From positions 2,914,001 through 2,978,000 of the forward strand of contig OZ244789.1 in the NCBI GenBank assembly GCA_965219705.1: a stretch of 64,000 nucleotides of DNA, read 5' to 3'. The notes below the pieces were generated by a model. It saw only the letters and a list, made by a program, of their open reading frames with translations, was not told the origin of the DNA and made no database searches. Positions 1 through 8,141 of this stretch are shown piece by piece. Numbering within the stretch: position 1 is the first letter of the stretch; every line of letters begins with the position of its first letter. The translations under genes and the position numbers were made by a program. The DNA comes from JAJECS01 sp965219705 (GTDB taxonomy: Bacteria; Chloroflexota; UBA11872).

Positions 1-405
1 CCACCGCGAGAGATTCAGGAAGCCATGAACCGGCAAATGTCGGCGGAGCGGGTGCGCCGCGCGGTGATCCTGGAAGCGGACGGCACGCGGCAGGCGAACA
101 TCACGGTCGCGGAGGGTGAGAAACAAGCGGCGATCTTGAAAGCCGAGGGCGCGCGGCAGGCTGAGATTCTCTCCGCCGAAGGCGACCAGCAGGCCGCCGT
201 GCTGCGCGCGCAGGGCTTCAGTGACGCGCTCGAGCGGATTTTCACGATCGCGCAACGCGTGGATTCGAACACCATGAGCTTGCAGTACTTGGAAGCGCTC
301 AAGGCGCTTGGTGAAAGCCCGTCCTCGAAGATCATTTTCCCGCTCGAGTTCACCCGGCTCCTGGGATCAATCGGGGGGATGGCGCCGTCGGCGTCTGACG
401 ACTAG
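1..405 (+). CDS. SPFH/band-7 (stomatin-like) protein, C-terminal part
   Basis: The reading frame is open from the first base of the window, so the N-terminus and the SPFH domain lie upstream. The visible 134 residues are an Ala/Glu/Gln-rich heptad-like coiled coil with repeated units of the AEGEKQAAILKAEG type. A short hydrophobic segment (IIFPLEF) and an acidic tail follow. This is the classic C-terminal half of stomatin/prohibitin-like membrane scaffold proteins, which form oligomers at the inner membrane and often partner an NfeD protein or FtsH. No partner gene is visible here. The gene converges on the lipoprotein gene downstream. Family assignment is strong, exact subfamily unknown. Confidence 0.85.
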   Translation, partial: PPREIQEAMNRQMSAERVRRAVILEADGTRQANITVAEGEKQAAILKAEGARQAEILSAEGDQQAAVLRAQGFSDALERIFTIAQRVDSNTMSLQYLEALKALGESPSSKIIFPLEFTRLLGSIGGMAPSASDD

Positions 406-436
406 GTTCGCCGGCAGGCCCGCGGACCTGGTGGGC

Positions 437-456
437 GCCGCACGCGCGCGTGCGGC
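437..456. terminator. Perfect 20-bp palindrome between convergent genes
   Basis: The sequence GCCGCACGCG followed directly by CGCGTGCGGC is a perfect 10-bp inverted repeat. It lies in the 66-bp gap between the stop codons of two convergent genes. There is no T-tract on either side, so it may only be a structural or Rho-associated bidirectional 3'-end hairpin. Confidence 0.4.
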
Positions 457-471
457 ATGGATGACTCAGGC

Positions 472-2274
472 CTAGCCTTGCGGCGGGCTGGTGATCGGCG
501 GTAGCTGCCAGGCTTGAAGCTGCCGTTCGGCGCTGACGGCAAAAAGCCGGTTGAGGCCCGGCGCAACCGCGACGCCGCGGATTGCCGCGAGCGTCGTCGC
601 GTCGCCAAGCACCGCGCCGTCGGCGCGAATGATGGTGATTGTCATGTCGTCCACGAGCGCTGCCACGTAGTCGTTCATGGGGTAGATCGCGCGGGCGCGA
701 ACGCCGGGCGCGAACCAAACCTCGGTGCCATCGAGCGTGAATGACCCGATGCCGGCTTCGCCCGCCAGGATCAGAATGTCATCGCGCGGGGCCCGAACCA
801 CGGTGGTGGCCGGGAACGGCAGGCGCGACCGAAGATTGGCGCTCGTGCCCTCGAAGACCTGGAGACCCGCGCTCGTCAGGGCGATGACCTGGTCCCCCGC
901 CAGCGTGAAGATGACCTGCAGAATGTCGCCTTCGACTCCGAAGCGCTGCTCCAGGTTGCCGTCGGGCCGGACCAGGACGACCTGGTTTTCCTCGCGATTG
1001 GACGACCCCACGGCCACGATGCCGGTCTGCTCGTTGAGATCGATCCACGCGGCGGAGATATAGCTCTTGGTCGGACCCCAGACCTGGCCCTGCCGGTTGA
1101 AGGAAAACACGCGACCCACGCCGCTGGCGTTGGTGCTGCGGACCACGAGCCGCGAACCCTGCTCGTCGAAAAGGGCTTGTTCGAGAAGCTGATTGTCCGG
1201 TCGAAACGGCGACGGCCATACCTGGTTGCCGTCCGCGTTCAGCATCTGGATATCGAATCCGTGAATGGCCAGAAGCTCACCGTGCCGCTGCATCGAGACG
1301 CGCGCCAGGGCCATGCGCATGTCGCGCGTCCAGCGCAGGTCGCCTTCCGCCCCGAATGAGGCCACCTTGCCCCCGCGAGCCACCGCCACTACCTGCTGAC
1401 CTAACTCCGATGCGGCCAGATGGGTCGCGTCGAAGTCCAAACGCGCCAGCCATTGCAACTCACGCCACGACTGACGCTCGGGCGCGCGGATGGTGGTGAC
1501 GTCGAAGCTGAGGTCCGTGACGTCCTCAACCTGGACCTGAAAGCCGCCGGCCAGCCATTTGCCTGCTGCGGTGTCGGCTGCAGCGGGGTCGGCGAACCGG
1601 CCGATCTCGACCCAGCCCGGGTTGTTGCGCGAGAGGCGCACGTTGTCGAGGATATGGGCCAGTGCGGCTCGCGCCTGGGCCTCGTCTTCGTAAGGTCCAA
1701 CCAGTACGGCGCGCTTGCGCACGCGCCACGCCGCAATCGTTGACTCTCCAATGGCGTCCAGCCGCGCCCGCAATCCGTCGTGGGCGAGTCCGGGTCCAAT
1801 GCCGTCGATGAAGGCGCCGAGGTGCTCGCGAACCCGCTGCTGCAGGGTGACGAGGTGCATCAGCTGCTCGGGCTGCTCACTCGCGCGGTAGGCGCGGACG
1901 GTCGGGCCGATCTCGACCAAGGCGTCGACCGTCGTGGCAAGCGCGGTGTGCGTCGCCTGAACATCCGGCGCGGGGCCCAGCGGGATCACCTGCTGGGCCA
2001 GATCGGCTATCGGCCGCAGCTGCAATTCGATGCTGCGCAGAAACTGATCCGTTGTCAGGGAGCCTCGGGCGAACGCGCCGGTGTTGATCGCGAGCGTCCG
2101 CAGCACGTCAAGCGCTCCGGTCGCGATCTCGAGCGCGGGCTCCCAGTACGGGCGCAATTGGACGGCGAAGGGCGTGGGCTGCACCTCACCGCAGGCGACG
2201 CTGCAGCCGCCAATCGCGATGGCCGTCAGCACCTTCCGCCGCGTCAGCACGCGACGGCCAGACGGAGCGCCCAC
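472..2274 (-). CDS. Lipoprotein with SPOR-like region and beta-propeller
   Basis: 600 residues. The N-terminus carries a twin-arginine-like stretch (TRRKVLTAIAIGG) and a Cys at 24 or 28 suitable for lipidation, so export and membrane anchoring are inferred. Residues about 50-185 are predicted helical. Residues about 189-253 contain two half-repeats resembling SPOR domains (VLVGPYEDEAQARAAL and RFADPAAADTAAGKW), which in other proteins bind peptidoglycan. Residues about 275-595 form a series of beta-propeller blades alternating 'compute/compare' motifs such as GDLRWTRDM and DGTEVWFAPG, as in PQQ/WD-like propellers. It starts 6 nt after miaB on the same strand, so the two are probably co-transcribed. 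I do not know the function; an extracytoplasmic binding or sensing role is a guess. Confidence 0.75.
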   Translation of the reverse strand: MGAPSGRRVLTRRKVLTAIAIGGCSVACGEVQPTPFAVQLRPYWEPALEIATGALDVLRTLAINTGAFARGSLTTDQFLRSIELQLRPIADLAQQVIPLGPAPDVQATHTALATTVDALVEIGPTVRAYRASEQPEQLMHLVTLQQRVREHLGAFIDGIGPGLAHDGLRARLDAIGESTIAAWRVRKRAVLVGPYEDEAQARAALAHILDNVRLSRNNPGWVEIGRFADPAAADTAAGKWLAGGFQVQVEDVTDLSFDVTTIRAPERQSWRELQWLARLDFDATHLAASELGQQVVAVARGGKVASFGAEGDLRWTRDMRMALARVSMQRHGELLAIHGFDIQMLNADGNQVWPSPFRPDNQLLEQALFDEQGSRLVVRSTNASGVGRVFSFNRQGQVWGPTKSYISAAWIDLNEQTGIVAVGSSNREENQVVLVRPDGNLEQRFGVEGDILQVIFTLAGDQVIALTSAGLQVFEGTSANLRSRLPFPATTVVRAPRDDILILAGEAGIGSFTLDGTEVWFAPGVRARAIYPMNDYVAALVDDMTITIIRADGAVLGDATTLAAIRGVAVAPGLNRLFAVSAERQLQAWQLPPITSPPQG

Positions 2275-2280
2275 CGGTGC

Positions 2281-3615
2281 CTAGGCAGGCACCGCGACAG
2301 GCTGCACGGCGCCGCGCAGCGACCACGGCGTCGCTGCCGTCACGTGGATCGGCACGGTATCGCCTGCGTGCATCCCGGGCTGGTCCGGGCAGAACACCAG
2401 CTTGTTCGAGCGGGTCCGACCGCGCCATGTGGGCGGGCGTCCCGGCGCCTTACCGCTTTCCAACGATTCCAGCAGCACGTCCTCAACCGATCCAACCAGG
2501 GCACTGTTGATATCGCGCGCGATCGGCGTCTGCACCCGTTCGATTTCGTGCAGCCGCCGCAGCTTCTCGTCCGGCGGAACGTCGTCGGCCCATTGGTCGG
2601 CGGTCGTGCCCCGCCGCGGGCTGAACGCGGCGACATGCACTTGGTCAAACCGCAGGTCGGCGACGAGCTCGCGGGAGTGCTCGAACTGCGCCGCGGTCTC
2701 CCCGCAAAAGCCAACGATGATGTCGGTGGTCACCGCGACCCGCGGCACGAGCGACCGCAACATGGCGATCATTTCGCGGTAGTGGGCCACGCTGTATCCG
2801 CGAGCCATGCGACGCAGCACGGTGTCGTCACCAGCTTGCACCGGCAGGTTGATTTCCTCGCATACGCTTGGAACGTCGCGCATCGTCAGCGCCAGGGGTT
2901 CGGTCATGAATTGGGGATGGGCCGTGACGAACCGCACCCGCTCAACGCCGGGGATCGCGTCAACAGCTGCCAGCGCGTCGGGCAAGCGGTGACCGTCGAG
3001 GTCGAACCCGTAGGCGTTGACGATTTGGCCGACGAGGATGATTTCTCGCGCCCCCTCGTCCACGAATTGCCGCGCTTCAGTGACGATCTCGTCGAGCGGG
3101 CGGCTGCGCTGCGCGCCCCGCCGAAACGGCACGATGCAGTAGGTGCACCGCTTGTCGCAGCCATAGATGATATTGACATAACGTGATACCGAACCCACGC
3201 CGGGAAGCGGCGCGGCCTCGACATCCTCATAGGCGTCGGTGCCGGGGATCTGCCGCGTCATGCGAGCGAGCATCGGCTCGACATTCAGCGAATCGAAGAG
3301 CACGTCGACGGGCCTGAGGTGCGGTTCGAGCTCGGTTCGATCCGCGTGGACCGTGCAGCCGGTGAGTCCCACCAGCAGCTCGGGCCGGCGCCGCTTTGCC
3401 CCCTGCAGGAGCCCGAGCATGCCCCATACCTTGCGGTCGGCGTTCTCTCGCACGGCACAGCCGTTTACGACGACGGCAGTTGCATCCGCCAGGCTGCGGG
3501 CGGGCGCGTGACCGGCGCTCACGAGATCCCGCGACATCCGCTCGCCGTCAGCTTTGTTCATCTGGCAGCCGATCGTCCAGATGAAGAATCGATGACGGGC
3601 GTTGCTGGCAGGCAT
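2281..3615 (-). CDS. miaB: tRNA-2-methylthio-N6-dimethylallyladenosine synthase
   Basis: 444 residues. This radical-SAM methylthiotransferase adds a 2-methylthio group to i6A37 in tRNAs reading UNN codons. The N-terminal UPF0004 domain has the expected cluster cysteines C17, C53 and C87. The radical-SAM motif CDKRCTYC supplies C153, C157 and C160. The TRAM RNA-binding domain occupies about the last 65 residues. The ATG at 3615 gives the canonical start just before FFIWTIGCQMN; a longer upstream reading frame exists but is antisense to the next genes and lacks homology. The downstream neighbour is the propeller lipoprotein, 6 nt away. Confidence 0.95.
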   Translation of the reverse strand: MPASNARHRFFIWTIGCQMNKADGERMSRDLVSAGHAPARSLADATAVVVNGCAVRENADRKVWGMLGLLQGAKRRRPELLVGLTGCTVHADRTELEPHLRPVDVLFDSLNVEPMLARMTRQIPGTDAYEDVEAAPLPGVGSVSRYVNIIYGCDKRCTYCIVPFRRGAQRSRPLDEIVTEARQFVDEGAREIILVGQIVNAYGFDLDGHRLPDALAAVDAIPGVERVRFVTAHPQFMTEPLALTMRDVPSVCEEINLPVQAGDDTVLRRMARGYSVAHYREMIAMLRSLVPRVAVTTDIIVGFCGETAAQFEHSRELVADLRFDQVHVAAFSPRRGTTADQWADDVPPDEKLRRLHEIERVQTPIARDINSALVGSVEDVLLESLESGKAPGRPPTWRGRTRSNKLVFCPDQPGMHAGDTVPIHVTAATPWSLRGAVQPVAVPA

Positions 3616-3667
3616 AGACGACCTGGGGGAGAATGTCGCGACCAACAGCCGCGGCAACCCACCCTGC

Positions 3668-3673
3668 ATCATA
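3668..3673 (-). promoter_or_regulatory. Possible -10 element for miaB
   Basis: On the minus strand this reads TATGAT, one mismatch from TATAAT, about 53 bp upstream of the miaB ATG in the 102-bp divergent gap. No good -35 hexamer is seen at 17-18 bp, so this is a weak assignment. Confidence 0.25.
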
Positions 3674-3705
3674 CGCTCGCAACGCCGCCGACCGGTGATG
3701 ATCGC

Positions 3706-3711
3706 TAAGGT
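3706..3711 (+). promoter_or_regulatory. Possible leaderless -10 element (TAAGGT)
   Basis: TAAGGT ends 6 nt before the ATG at 3718. This TAnnnT-N6-ATG layout is the arrangement known for leaderless transcripts in several bacterial phyla. There is no Shine-Dalgarno sequence before that ATG. The -35 region is not recognisable. Confidence 0.3.
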
Positions 3712-3717
3712 CCGCCC

Positions 3718-3930
3718 ATGAAGCTCCCCAACCAGGTTGCGAGGCGTCCCCGGCTCCTGGCCTGGGCCGTGCTCTCGACGGTCTTCGTTGCGCTGATTCT
3801 CATCGTGTCGCTTGGTCGAGAACTCGACGTCTGGCAGTACATCGGGCTGAGCGCGGTTGCCGTGGCCATTGCCGGACTCTGCGTGGCGCTCACGTTTACC
3901 CGGAGTGACGATCCAGAGTTCGATGACTAG
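3718..3930 (+). CDS. Small two-helix membrane protein
   Basis: 70 residues with a basic N-terminus. Two hydrophobic segments (about 13-32 and 41-60) are separated by a short charged loop (GRELDVW), and the tail is acidic (DDPEFDD). This indicates a small integral membrane protein with both ends cytoplasmic. It overlaps the next gene by 8 nt (ATGACTAG), so it is the first gene of the glycan cluster transcript. I do not recognise a named family. Coding support comes from the clean membrane topology and the translational overlap. Confidence 0.65.
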   Translation: MKLPNQVARRPRLLAWAVLSTVFVALILIVSLGRELDVWQYIGLSAVAVAIAGLCVALTFTRSDDPEFDD

Positions 3931-4786
3931 CCGTCCGCACCGGATTCTCATCACCGGCGGCGGCGGCCAGATCGGGATCGAGCTGGCGCACCGGCTTGAC
4001 GAGACCAACGTGTGGGCGCTGGGTCGCAGCGCGCTCGACGTCACCAGCGGCGCGGCGATGGATCGCGTCTTCGCCGACATCGAGCCCGACGTCGTCATTC
4101 ATGCCGCCGCGATGACCGACCCGGAGGCCTGCGAGCGCGATCGCAGCGCCGCGCAACGCGTCAATGTCGTGGGAGCCTGGAACGTCGCGCGCGCAGCTGC
4201 CCGCGCCGGTGCCGACATGGTGTATTTGAGCACCAGCTACGTGTTCGCCGGTGACAAGCTGGGTCCGTATCGCGAATATGACGAGGCCGGACCCATCAAT
4301 GCGTATGGCGTGAGCAAGCTTGGTGGGGAACGCGCCGCCCGACAGGCGTTGGACCGGCTCTATGTCGTTCGTTCGGGATGGGTCTACAGCCGGTGGAACC
4401 GCGGATTCGTGGCCCGGCTGGTCGGCCTGGATGAGAGCGTCCCGCGTATCCGTTACGTCGGCGACCAGGTTGCCAATCCGACGTTTGCAGGGGATCTGGC
4501 AGCAGCCATCCTGCGCCTCATCGACTCGCAGGCCTATGGCGTGCATCACCTTGTGAACGAAGGCGCGTCGAGCTGGTACGGCTGGGCGAGGGCCGTCCTG
4601 CGTGCCGCGGGGCGGGCGGATGTGGAGCTCGAGGAGATCTCGGCCGAGGAATTCAAGCGCGAGGCGCGCATTCCGGCGAACAGCGAGCTGGCCAACGATA
4701 TGTCGCGAGCCGTGGGAATTACGCTGAGGCCCTGGGGGGACGCCCTCGAGGAGTTTGTGCGGGACTGGGTGGCGGACCGTGGCTGA
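3923..4786 (+). CDS. dTDP-4-dehydrorhamnose reductase-like SDR
   Basis: 287 residues, extended short-chain dehydrogenase/reductase. The Rossmann glycine motif is at residues 12-18 (GGGGQIG) and the catalytic YxxxK is Y128/K132, with a conserved STSYVF strand before it. Overall layout and length match RmlD, which reduces dTDP-4-keto-L-rhamnose to dTDP-L-rhamnose. The rmlA, rmlB and rmlC genes are not in the window, so the exact sugar is not fixed. The ATG at 3923 is chosen because it overlaps the upstream stop and directly precedes the Rossmann fold. It probably supplies an activated sugar to the downstream glycosyltransferases. Confidence 0.8.
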   Translation: MTSRPHRILITGGGGQIGIELAHRLDETNVWALGRSALDVTSGAAMDRVFADIEPDVVIHAAAMTDPEACERDRSAAQRVNVVGAWNVARAAARAGADMVYLSTSYVFAGDKLGPYREYDEAGPINAYGVSKLGGERAARQALDRLYVVRSGWVYSRWNRGFVARLVGLDESVPRIRYVGDQVANPTFAGDLAAAILRLIDSQAYGVHHLVNEGASSWYGWARAVLRAAGRADVELEEISAEEFKREARIPANSELANDMSRAVGITLRPWGDALEEFVRDWVADRG

Positions 4787-5726
4787 GGCGCCGCGCTGGA
4801 GCGTCGTCATCCCGACGTGGAACGGCCGTCATCTCCTGGCTGAGGCGCTCGACGGGCTGAGCCGGCAGACGCTGCAAGATTTTGAGACCGTCGTGGTCGA
4901 CGACGCCTCCGATGACGACACACGTCGGTGGCTGCGACAGCACCAGCCCGGCGTTGTCGCCGTCGAGCTACCCCAGCGGCGCGGACTGGCGCATGCGGTG
5001 AATCGAGGATTGGCCGTCGGCCAAGGCGAGCGAATCGCCCTCCTCAACAATGACGCCCTGCCCGAGCCCGAGTGGCTCGCCGAGCTTGATCGGGCGTTTG
5101 ACGAGCATCCCGAAGCGAGCATGCTGGCCTCCCGCATCCAGCTCTACGCGGCGCCGGACCGGTTGCACGCCGCCGGCGATTTCTACACCCTCAGCGGTTT
5201 GCCGGGAAACCGAGGCGTGTGGCAACGGGACGGAGTCGCCTTCGACGAGCCGCGTGAAGTGTTTGGCGCCTGTGGGGCCGCCGCGGCCTACCGGAAGTCG
5301 CTGTTCGAAGCCGTGGGTGGGCTCGATGAAGACCTCGTGATGTATTGCGAGGACGTGGACTTGAGCTGGCGGGCGCAGCTCGCCGGACACCGTTGTCGCT
5401 ACGTCCCGACGGCGCGCGTGCGGCACCGCCGCGGCGCGACCGCCACCAGCGAAATCGAGAGCTTCCTGGTTGGGCGCAACCGGCCGTTGGTCGCCGTGAT
5501 GAACGTTCCCGGATTCGTGCTGCGTCGCCGTTGGTGGTCGATGCTGCAGGCCCAGGGGGACATCGCCGTGGACGCGCTGCGAAACTTTCGGGGGCGCGCG
5601 GCGCGCGCGACCCTCAACGGCCAGCTGGCGGCGGTCCCGCAGCTGAGCCGGGCCCTCCGAAAGCGTCGGCGACGCCAACGGACTCGCACGGTCAGCGAGG
5701 CGTACGTGTGGTCGCTGCTGGACTAG
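4779..5726 (+). CDS. Glycosyltransferase family 2
   Basis: 315 residues with a GTG start overlapping the preceding stop codon. GT-A fold signatures are clear: VVIPTWNG at 9-16, the nucleotide-binding DDASDDD at 41-47, NND at 90-92, and the late acidic motif EDVDLSWR at 191-198 followed by a basic C-terminal region. These are typical of cytoplasmic, membrane-associated rhamnosyl- or related transferases that extend lipid-linked glycans. The donor and acceptor cannot be read from the sequence. It overlaps the next gene by about 19 nt. Confidence 0.85.
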   Translation: MAEAPRWSVVIPTWNGRHLLAEALDGLSRQTLQDFETVVVDDASDDDTRRWLRQHQPGVVAVELPQRRGLAHAVNRGLAVGQGERIALLNNDALPEPEWLAELDRAFDEHPEASMLASRIQLYAAPDRLHAAGDFYTLSGLPGNRGVWQRDGVAFDEPREVFGACGAAAAYRKSLFEAVGGLDEDLVMYCEDVDLSWRAQLAGHRCRYVPTARVRHRRGATATSEIESFLVGRNRPLVAVMNVPGFVLRRRWWSMLQAQGDIAVDALRNFRGRAARATLNGQLAAVPQLSRALRKRRRRQRTRTVSEAYVWSLLD

Positions 5727-7078
5727 CGACGGCGTCCCGTCGAGCGGCCGCCGCCCACCTACCGGCGGTGACGGTTGCGGCCGCCGCCGTGCTCTCGGGA
5801 TTGATGGCCGCGCGGCTGGCTCCGCCCGCCGCGCTCGCGGGCGGCGTCCTCCTCGTCGGCGCTCTGACGGCCGCTCGACGCCCGGCGCTGGGTTTGGGTG
5901 CACTCATTGCTCTGGCGATCCTGGCGCCCTTCCTCATCGTGCCCGTGCGCGTGGGCGCGCAGCCGCCGATCATCTCGGTGTTGCTCGTCGTGGTCATCGG
6001 CGCATCGGTGGTGGCCATGGTCAGACGGCGCCGGGCGCCGGTTCGCGACCCGATCCTCCTCGCGCAGGGCCTATTCCTGCTGCTCATTTTGGTGGCGACC
6101 GGGCTTGCGCTTCCCGTCGATCGAGATGTCGAAGCGCTGCAGACCGGCATCAAGCTCGCCATGGCCGCGTCGGTTCCCCTCCTCGTCGTCACGTGGCTGC
6201 CGAGACAGGCCATCGTCCGGTATGGACCGCCGCTCATCGTCAGCGCTGCAGCGGTCCAGGGGGCGCTCGCGGTCGTGCTATATGTCGCGGGCGATGCCGG
6301 CATTCGCTTCCTCGAGGCGCTGGCCCCGGCTGGGTATCCCGCATCCGACGTTCAGCGGTTCCTGCCCGATGAAGTCACGCCGCGCGCCACGGGGCTGCTG
6401 GTGGATCCAAATGTCCTTGCCGTCACGCTGGCCATGGCGTTGCCGTTCGCCATGGTTGGGTCAACTGGCTCTTCGCGCAGATTCGCGCTTCAGGCCGCAG
6501 CTACCGGTCTGATCGCGGCGGCGCTGCTGCTGTCCCTGTCACGTGGGGCGTGGCTGGGCGCCGCGGCGGCGGTGCTAGTGGTCATTGCGAGCACGCGGCC
6601 GCGCTTGGGCGCCGTTCTGGCACTGGCCGGTGCGGGAGGGCTCATCGTGCCCTGGCCGGGGGGCGTGGGAGAGGCGATTCGAGCGACAGTTGTGCAGCGC
6701 GACGTATCGGATGCCCTGCGTCTGGGCGAATTGCGGGAGGCTGCGCGTGTGATTGGACGCTATCCCTGGTTCGGCGTGGGCTTTGGAGCATCGCCCGACG
6801 TGGACATGTTCGTTGGCGTATCGAATACGTGGCTGTGGATCGCGGAGCGCGCCGGCGTCCTTGCCGCCGCCGCCGCGCTGGGCGTCGTCGTCGGCACGTT
6901 GCTGCGGGCCGCCCGATCCGTACGCGACGACGCTCTGGTGCGCGCATGTGTCGCGGGGCTCACGGCGCTGCTCGTCGCGTCCCTGGTCGACCACCATTTG
7001 GCGAGCTTCCCGCACCTGGCCGTGCTGGCCGGCGCGCTCATCGGCGCCACCCTCGTGGCCGTTCGACGCACCACCTGA
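5708..7078 (+). CDS. O-antigen ligase/polymerase-like membrane protein
   Basis: About 456 residues from a GTG at 5708; the frame is open further upstream, but that portion overlaps the glycosyltransferase out of frame. About ten to twelve hydrophobic segments span the protein. A long hydrophilic loop in the second half contains an Arg-rich and GVGFGASPD-containing region before the last helices. This matches the Wzy_C/WaaL O-antigen ligase superfamily, which polymerises or transfers lipid-linked glycans on the outer face of the membrane. It lies between glycosyltransferase genes. Whether it is a polymerase or a ligase is undecided. Confidence 0.75.
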   Translation: MVAAGLATASRRAAAAHLPAVTVAAAAVLSGLMAARLAPPAALAGGVLLVGALTAARRPALGLGALIALAILAPFLIVPVRVGAQPPIISVLLVVVIGASVVAMVRRRRAPVRDPILLAQGLFLLLILVATGLALPVDRDVEALQTGIKLAMAASVPLLVVTWLPRQAIVRYGPPLIVSAAAVQGALAVVLYVAGDAGIRFLEALAPAGYPASDVQRFLPDEVTPRATGLLVDPNVLAVTLAMALPFAMVGSTGSSRRFALQAAATGLIAAALLLSLSRGAWLGAAAAVLVVIASTRPRLGAVLALAGAGGLIVPWPGGVGEAIRATVVQRDVSDALRLGELREAARVIGRYPWFGVGFGASPDVDMFVGVSNTWLWIAERAGVLAAAAALGVVVGTLLRAARSVRDDALVRACVAGLTALLVASLVDHHLASFPHLAVLAGALIGATLVAVRRTT

Positions 7079-7079
7079 C

Positions 7080-8141
7080 GTGCGCGTTGCCTTGGATGGA
7101 CGCATGCTCCATCGCGATCGCGCGGGCATCGGCCGATACGTCTGGGAGCTCCAGCGCGCGATTGCCGACGTGGACGACCGAGGGCATGACGTCACGCTGC
7201 TGCTGGACCCGCGAGACAGGGTGCATCGCCGCGCCGTACTGCCGATCCGGACCGCGCCCGCGCCCGCGCGGCATCGCCTCGAGCGGGCTACGTTGGGCTG
7301 GGCGCTGCGGCCGTTTGAGGCGGCGCATTTTCCCGATCATGCCGTGCCTCCAGGGGTCCGGGTGCCGAGCGTGGTGACGGTGCATGACGTGTCGTTTCTG
7401 ACGCATCCCGCGGCCTACGATGCACGCAGTCTCGAGTTCTACCGCGCCGCCATCCGGCGGCTGTCAGGCGCAGCGCAGGTGATCACGGTGTCGGCGCATG
7501 TCCGCGATCAACTCCTCGAGCGGCGTCTCGTGTCCGACGACCGTGTCAGCGTCGTTCACGAAGCTCCCACAATTTCGCTGGACACGGTTGGCGACTCCGA
7601 GGCGCCGGGCACCGACTACGCGCTGATGGTCGGGACGCTGCAACCGCGCAAGAACCACGTGCTCGCGGCGAGCGCCTGGGTGCGGTCGAAGGCTGCGCGC
7701 GCCATGCACCTGTTGGTCGCTGGCGCAGCCGGATTTCAAGGTGCGGATATCGTGCGAAACGTGAGGACGCTGGACCCGCAGGCGCGCGTGCGGTTCATCG
7801 GGCGTGTGTCGGATGCCATGCTGGGGCGGCTGTATCGGCATGCGAGCCTGGTGCTGCAGCCGTCGCTCGACGAAGGTTTTGGGTTGCCGGTTCTCGAAGC
7901 CATGCGGGCTGGAGCGCCTTGCATCGTTTCCGATATCGGCGTCCTGCGGGAAGTGGCCGTCGATGCGGCGGTGTACGTTGATCCCCGAGACGCCGAGGCC
8001 CTTACGGCCGCAATCGACCAGGTGATGGGCGATCCCGCGCTGCGCGAGCGGCTTCGGCTAGCCGGGCGCAGGCGCGCCGCCGAGTTTTCCTGGGCGCGGG
8101 CGGCCGCGGCCACCCTGACGGTTTACGACCGCGTCAATTGA
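7080..8141 (+). CDS. Glycosyltransferase family 4 (group 1)
   Basis: 353 residues, GTG start one base after the upstream TGA. The GT-B fold is indicated by an N-terminal GRMLHRDRAGIGRY glycine region and a PSVVTVHDVSF motif. In the C-terminal domain the GTLQPRKN motif and the E-x7-E signature (SLDEGFGLPVLEAM) bind the sugar nucleotide. These features match mannosyl/rhamnosyl-type retaining transferases of polysaccharide pathways. The gene is in a tightly packed operon and its stop overlaps the TTG start of the next gene. Confidence 0.87.
   Translation: MRVALDGRMLHRDRAGIGRYVWELQRAIADVDDRGHDVTLLLDPRDRVHRRAVLPIRTAPAPARHRLERATLGWALRPFEAAHFPDHAVPPGVRVPSVVTVHDVSFLTHPAAYDARSLEFYRAAIRRLSGAAQVITVSAHVRDQLLERRLVSDDRVSVVHEAPTISLDTVGDSEAPGTDYALMVGTLQPRKNHVLAASAWVRSKAARAMHLLVAGAAGFQGADIVRNVRTLDPQARVRFIGRVSDAMLGRLYRHASLVLQPSLDEGFGLPVLEAMRAGAPCIVSDIGVLREVAVDAAVYVDPRDAEALTAAIDQVMGDPALRERLRLAGRRRAAEFSWARAAAATLTVYDRVN

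Noticed and set aside
1780..3186. Long plus-strand frame of 468 codons across the lipoprotein and miaB genes
   Set aside because: It is antisense to two well supported genes and its Arg/His-rich composition is typical of a high-GC shadow frame.
2281..4098. A 605-codon reading frame for miaB starting at 4098
   Set aside because: The first 160 codons run antisense through the next two genes and lack family features; the ATG at 3615 gives the normal MiaB start.
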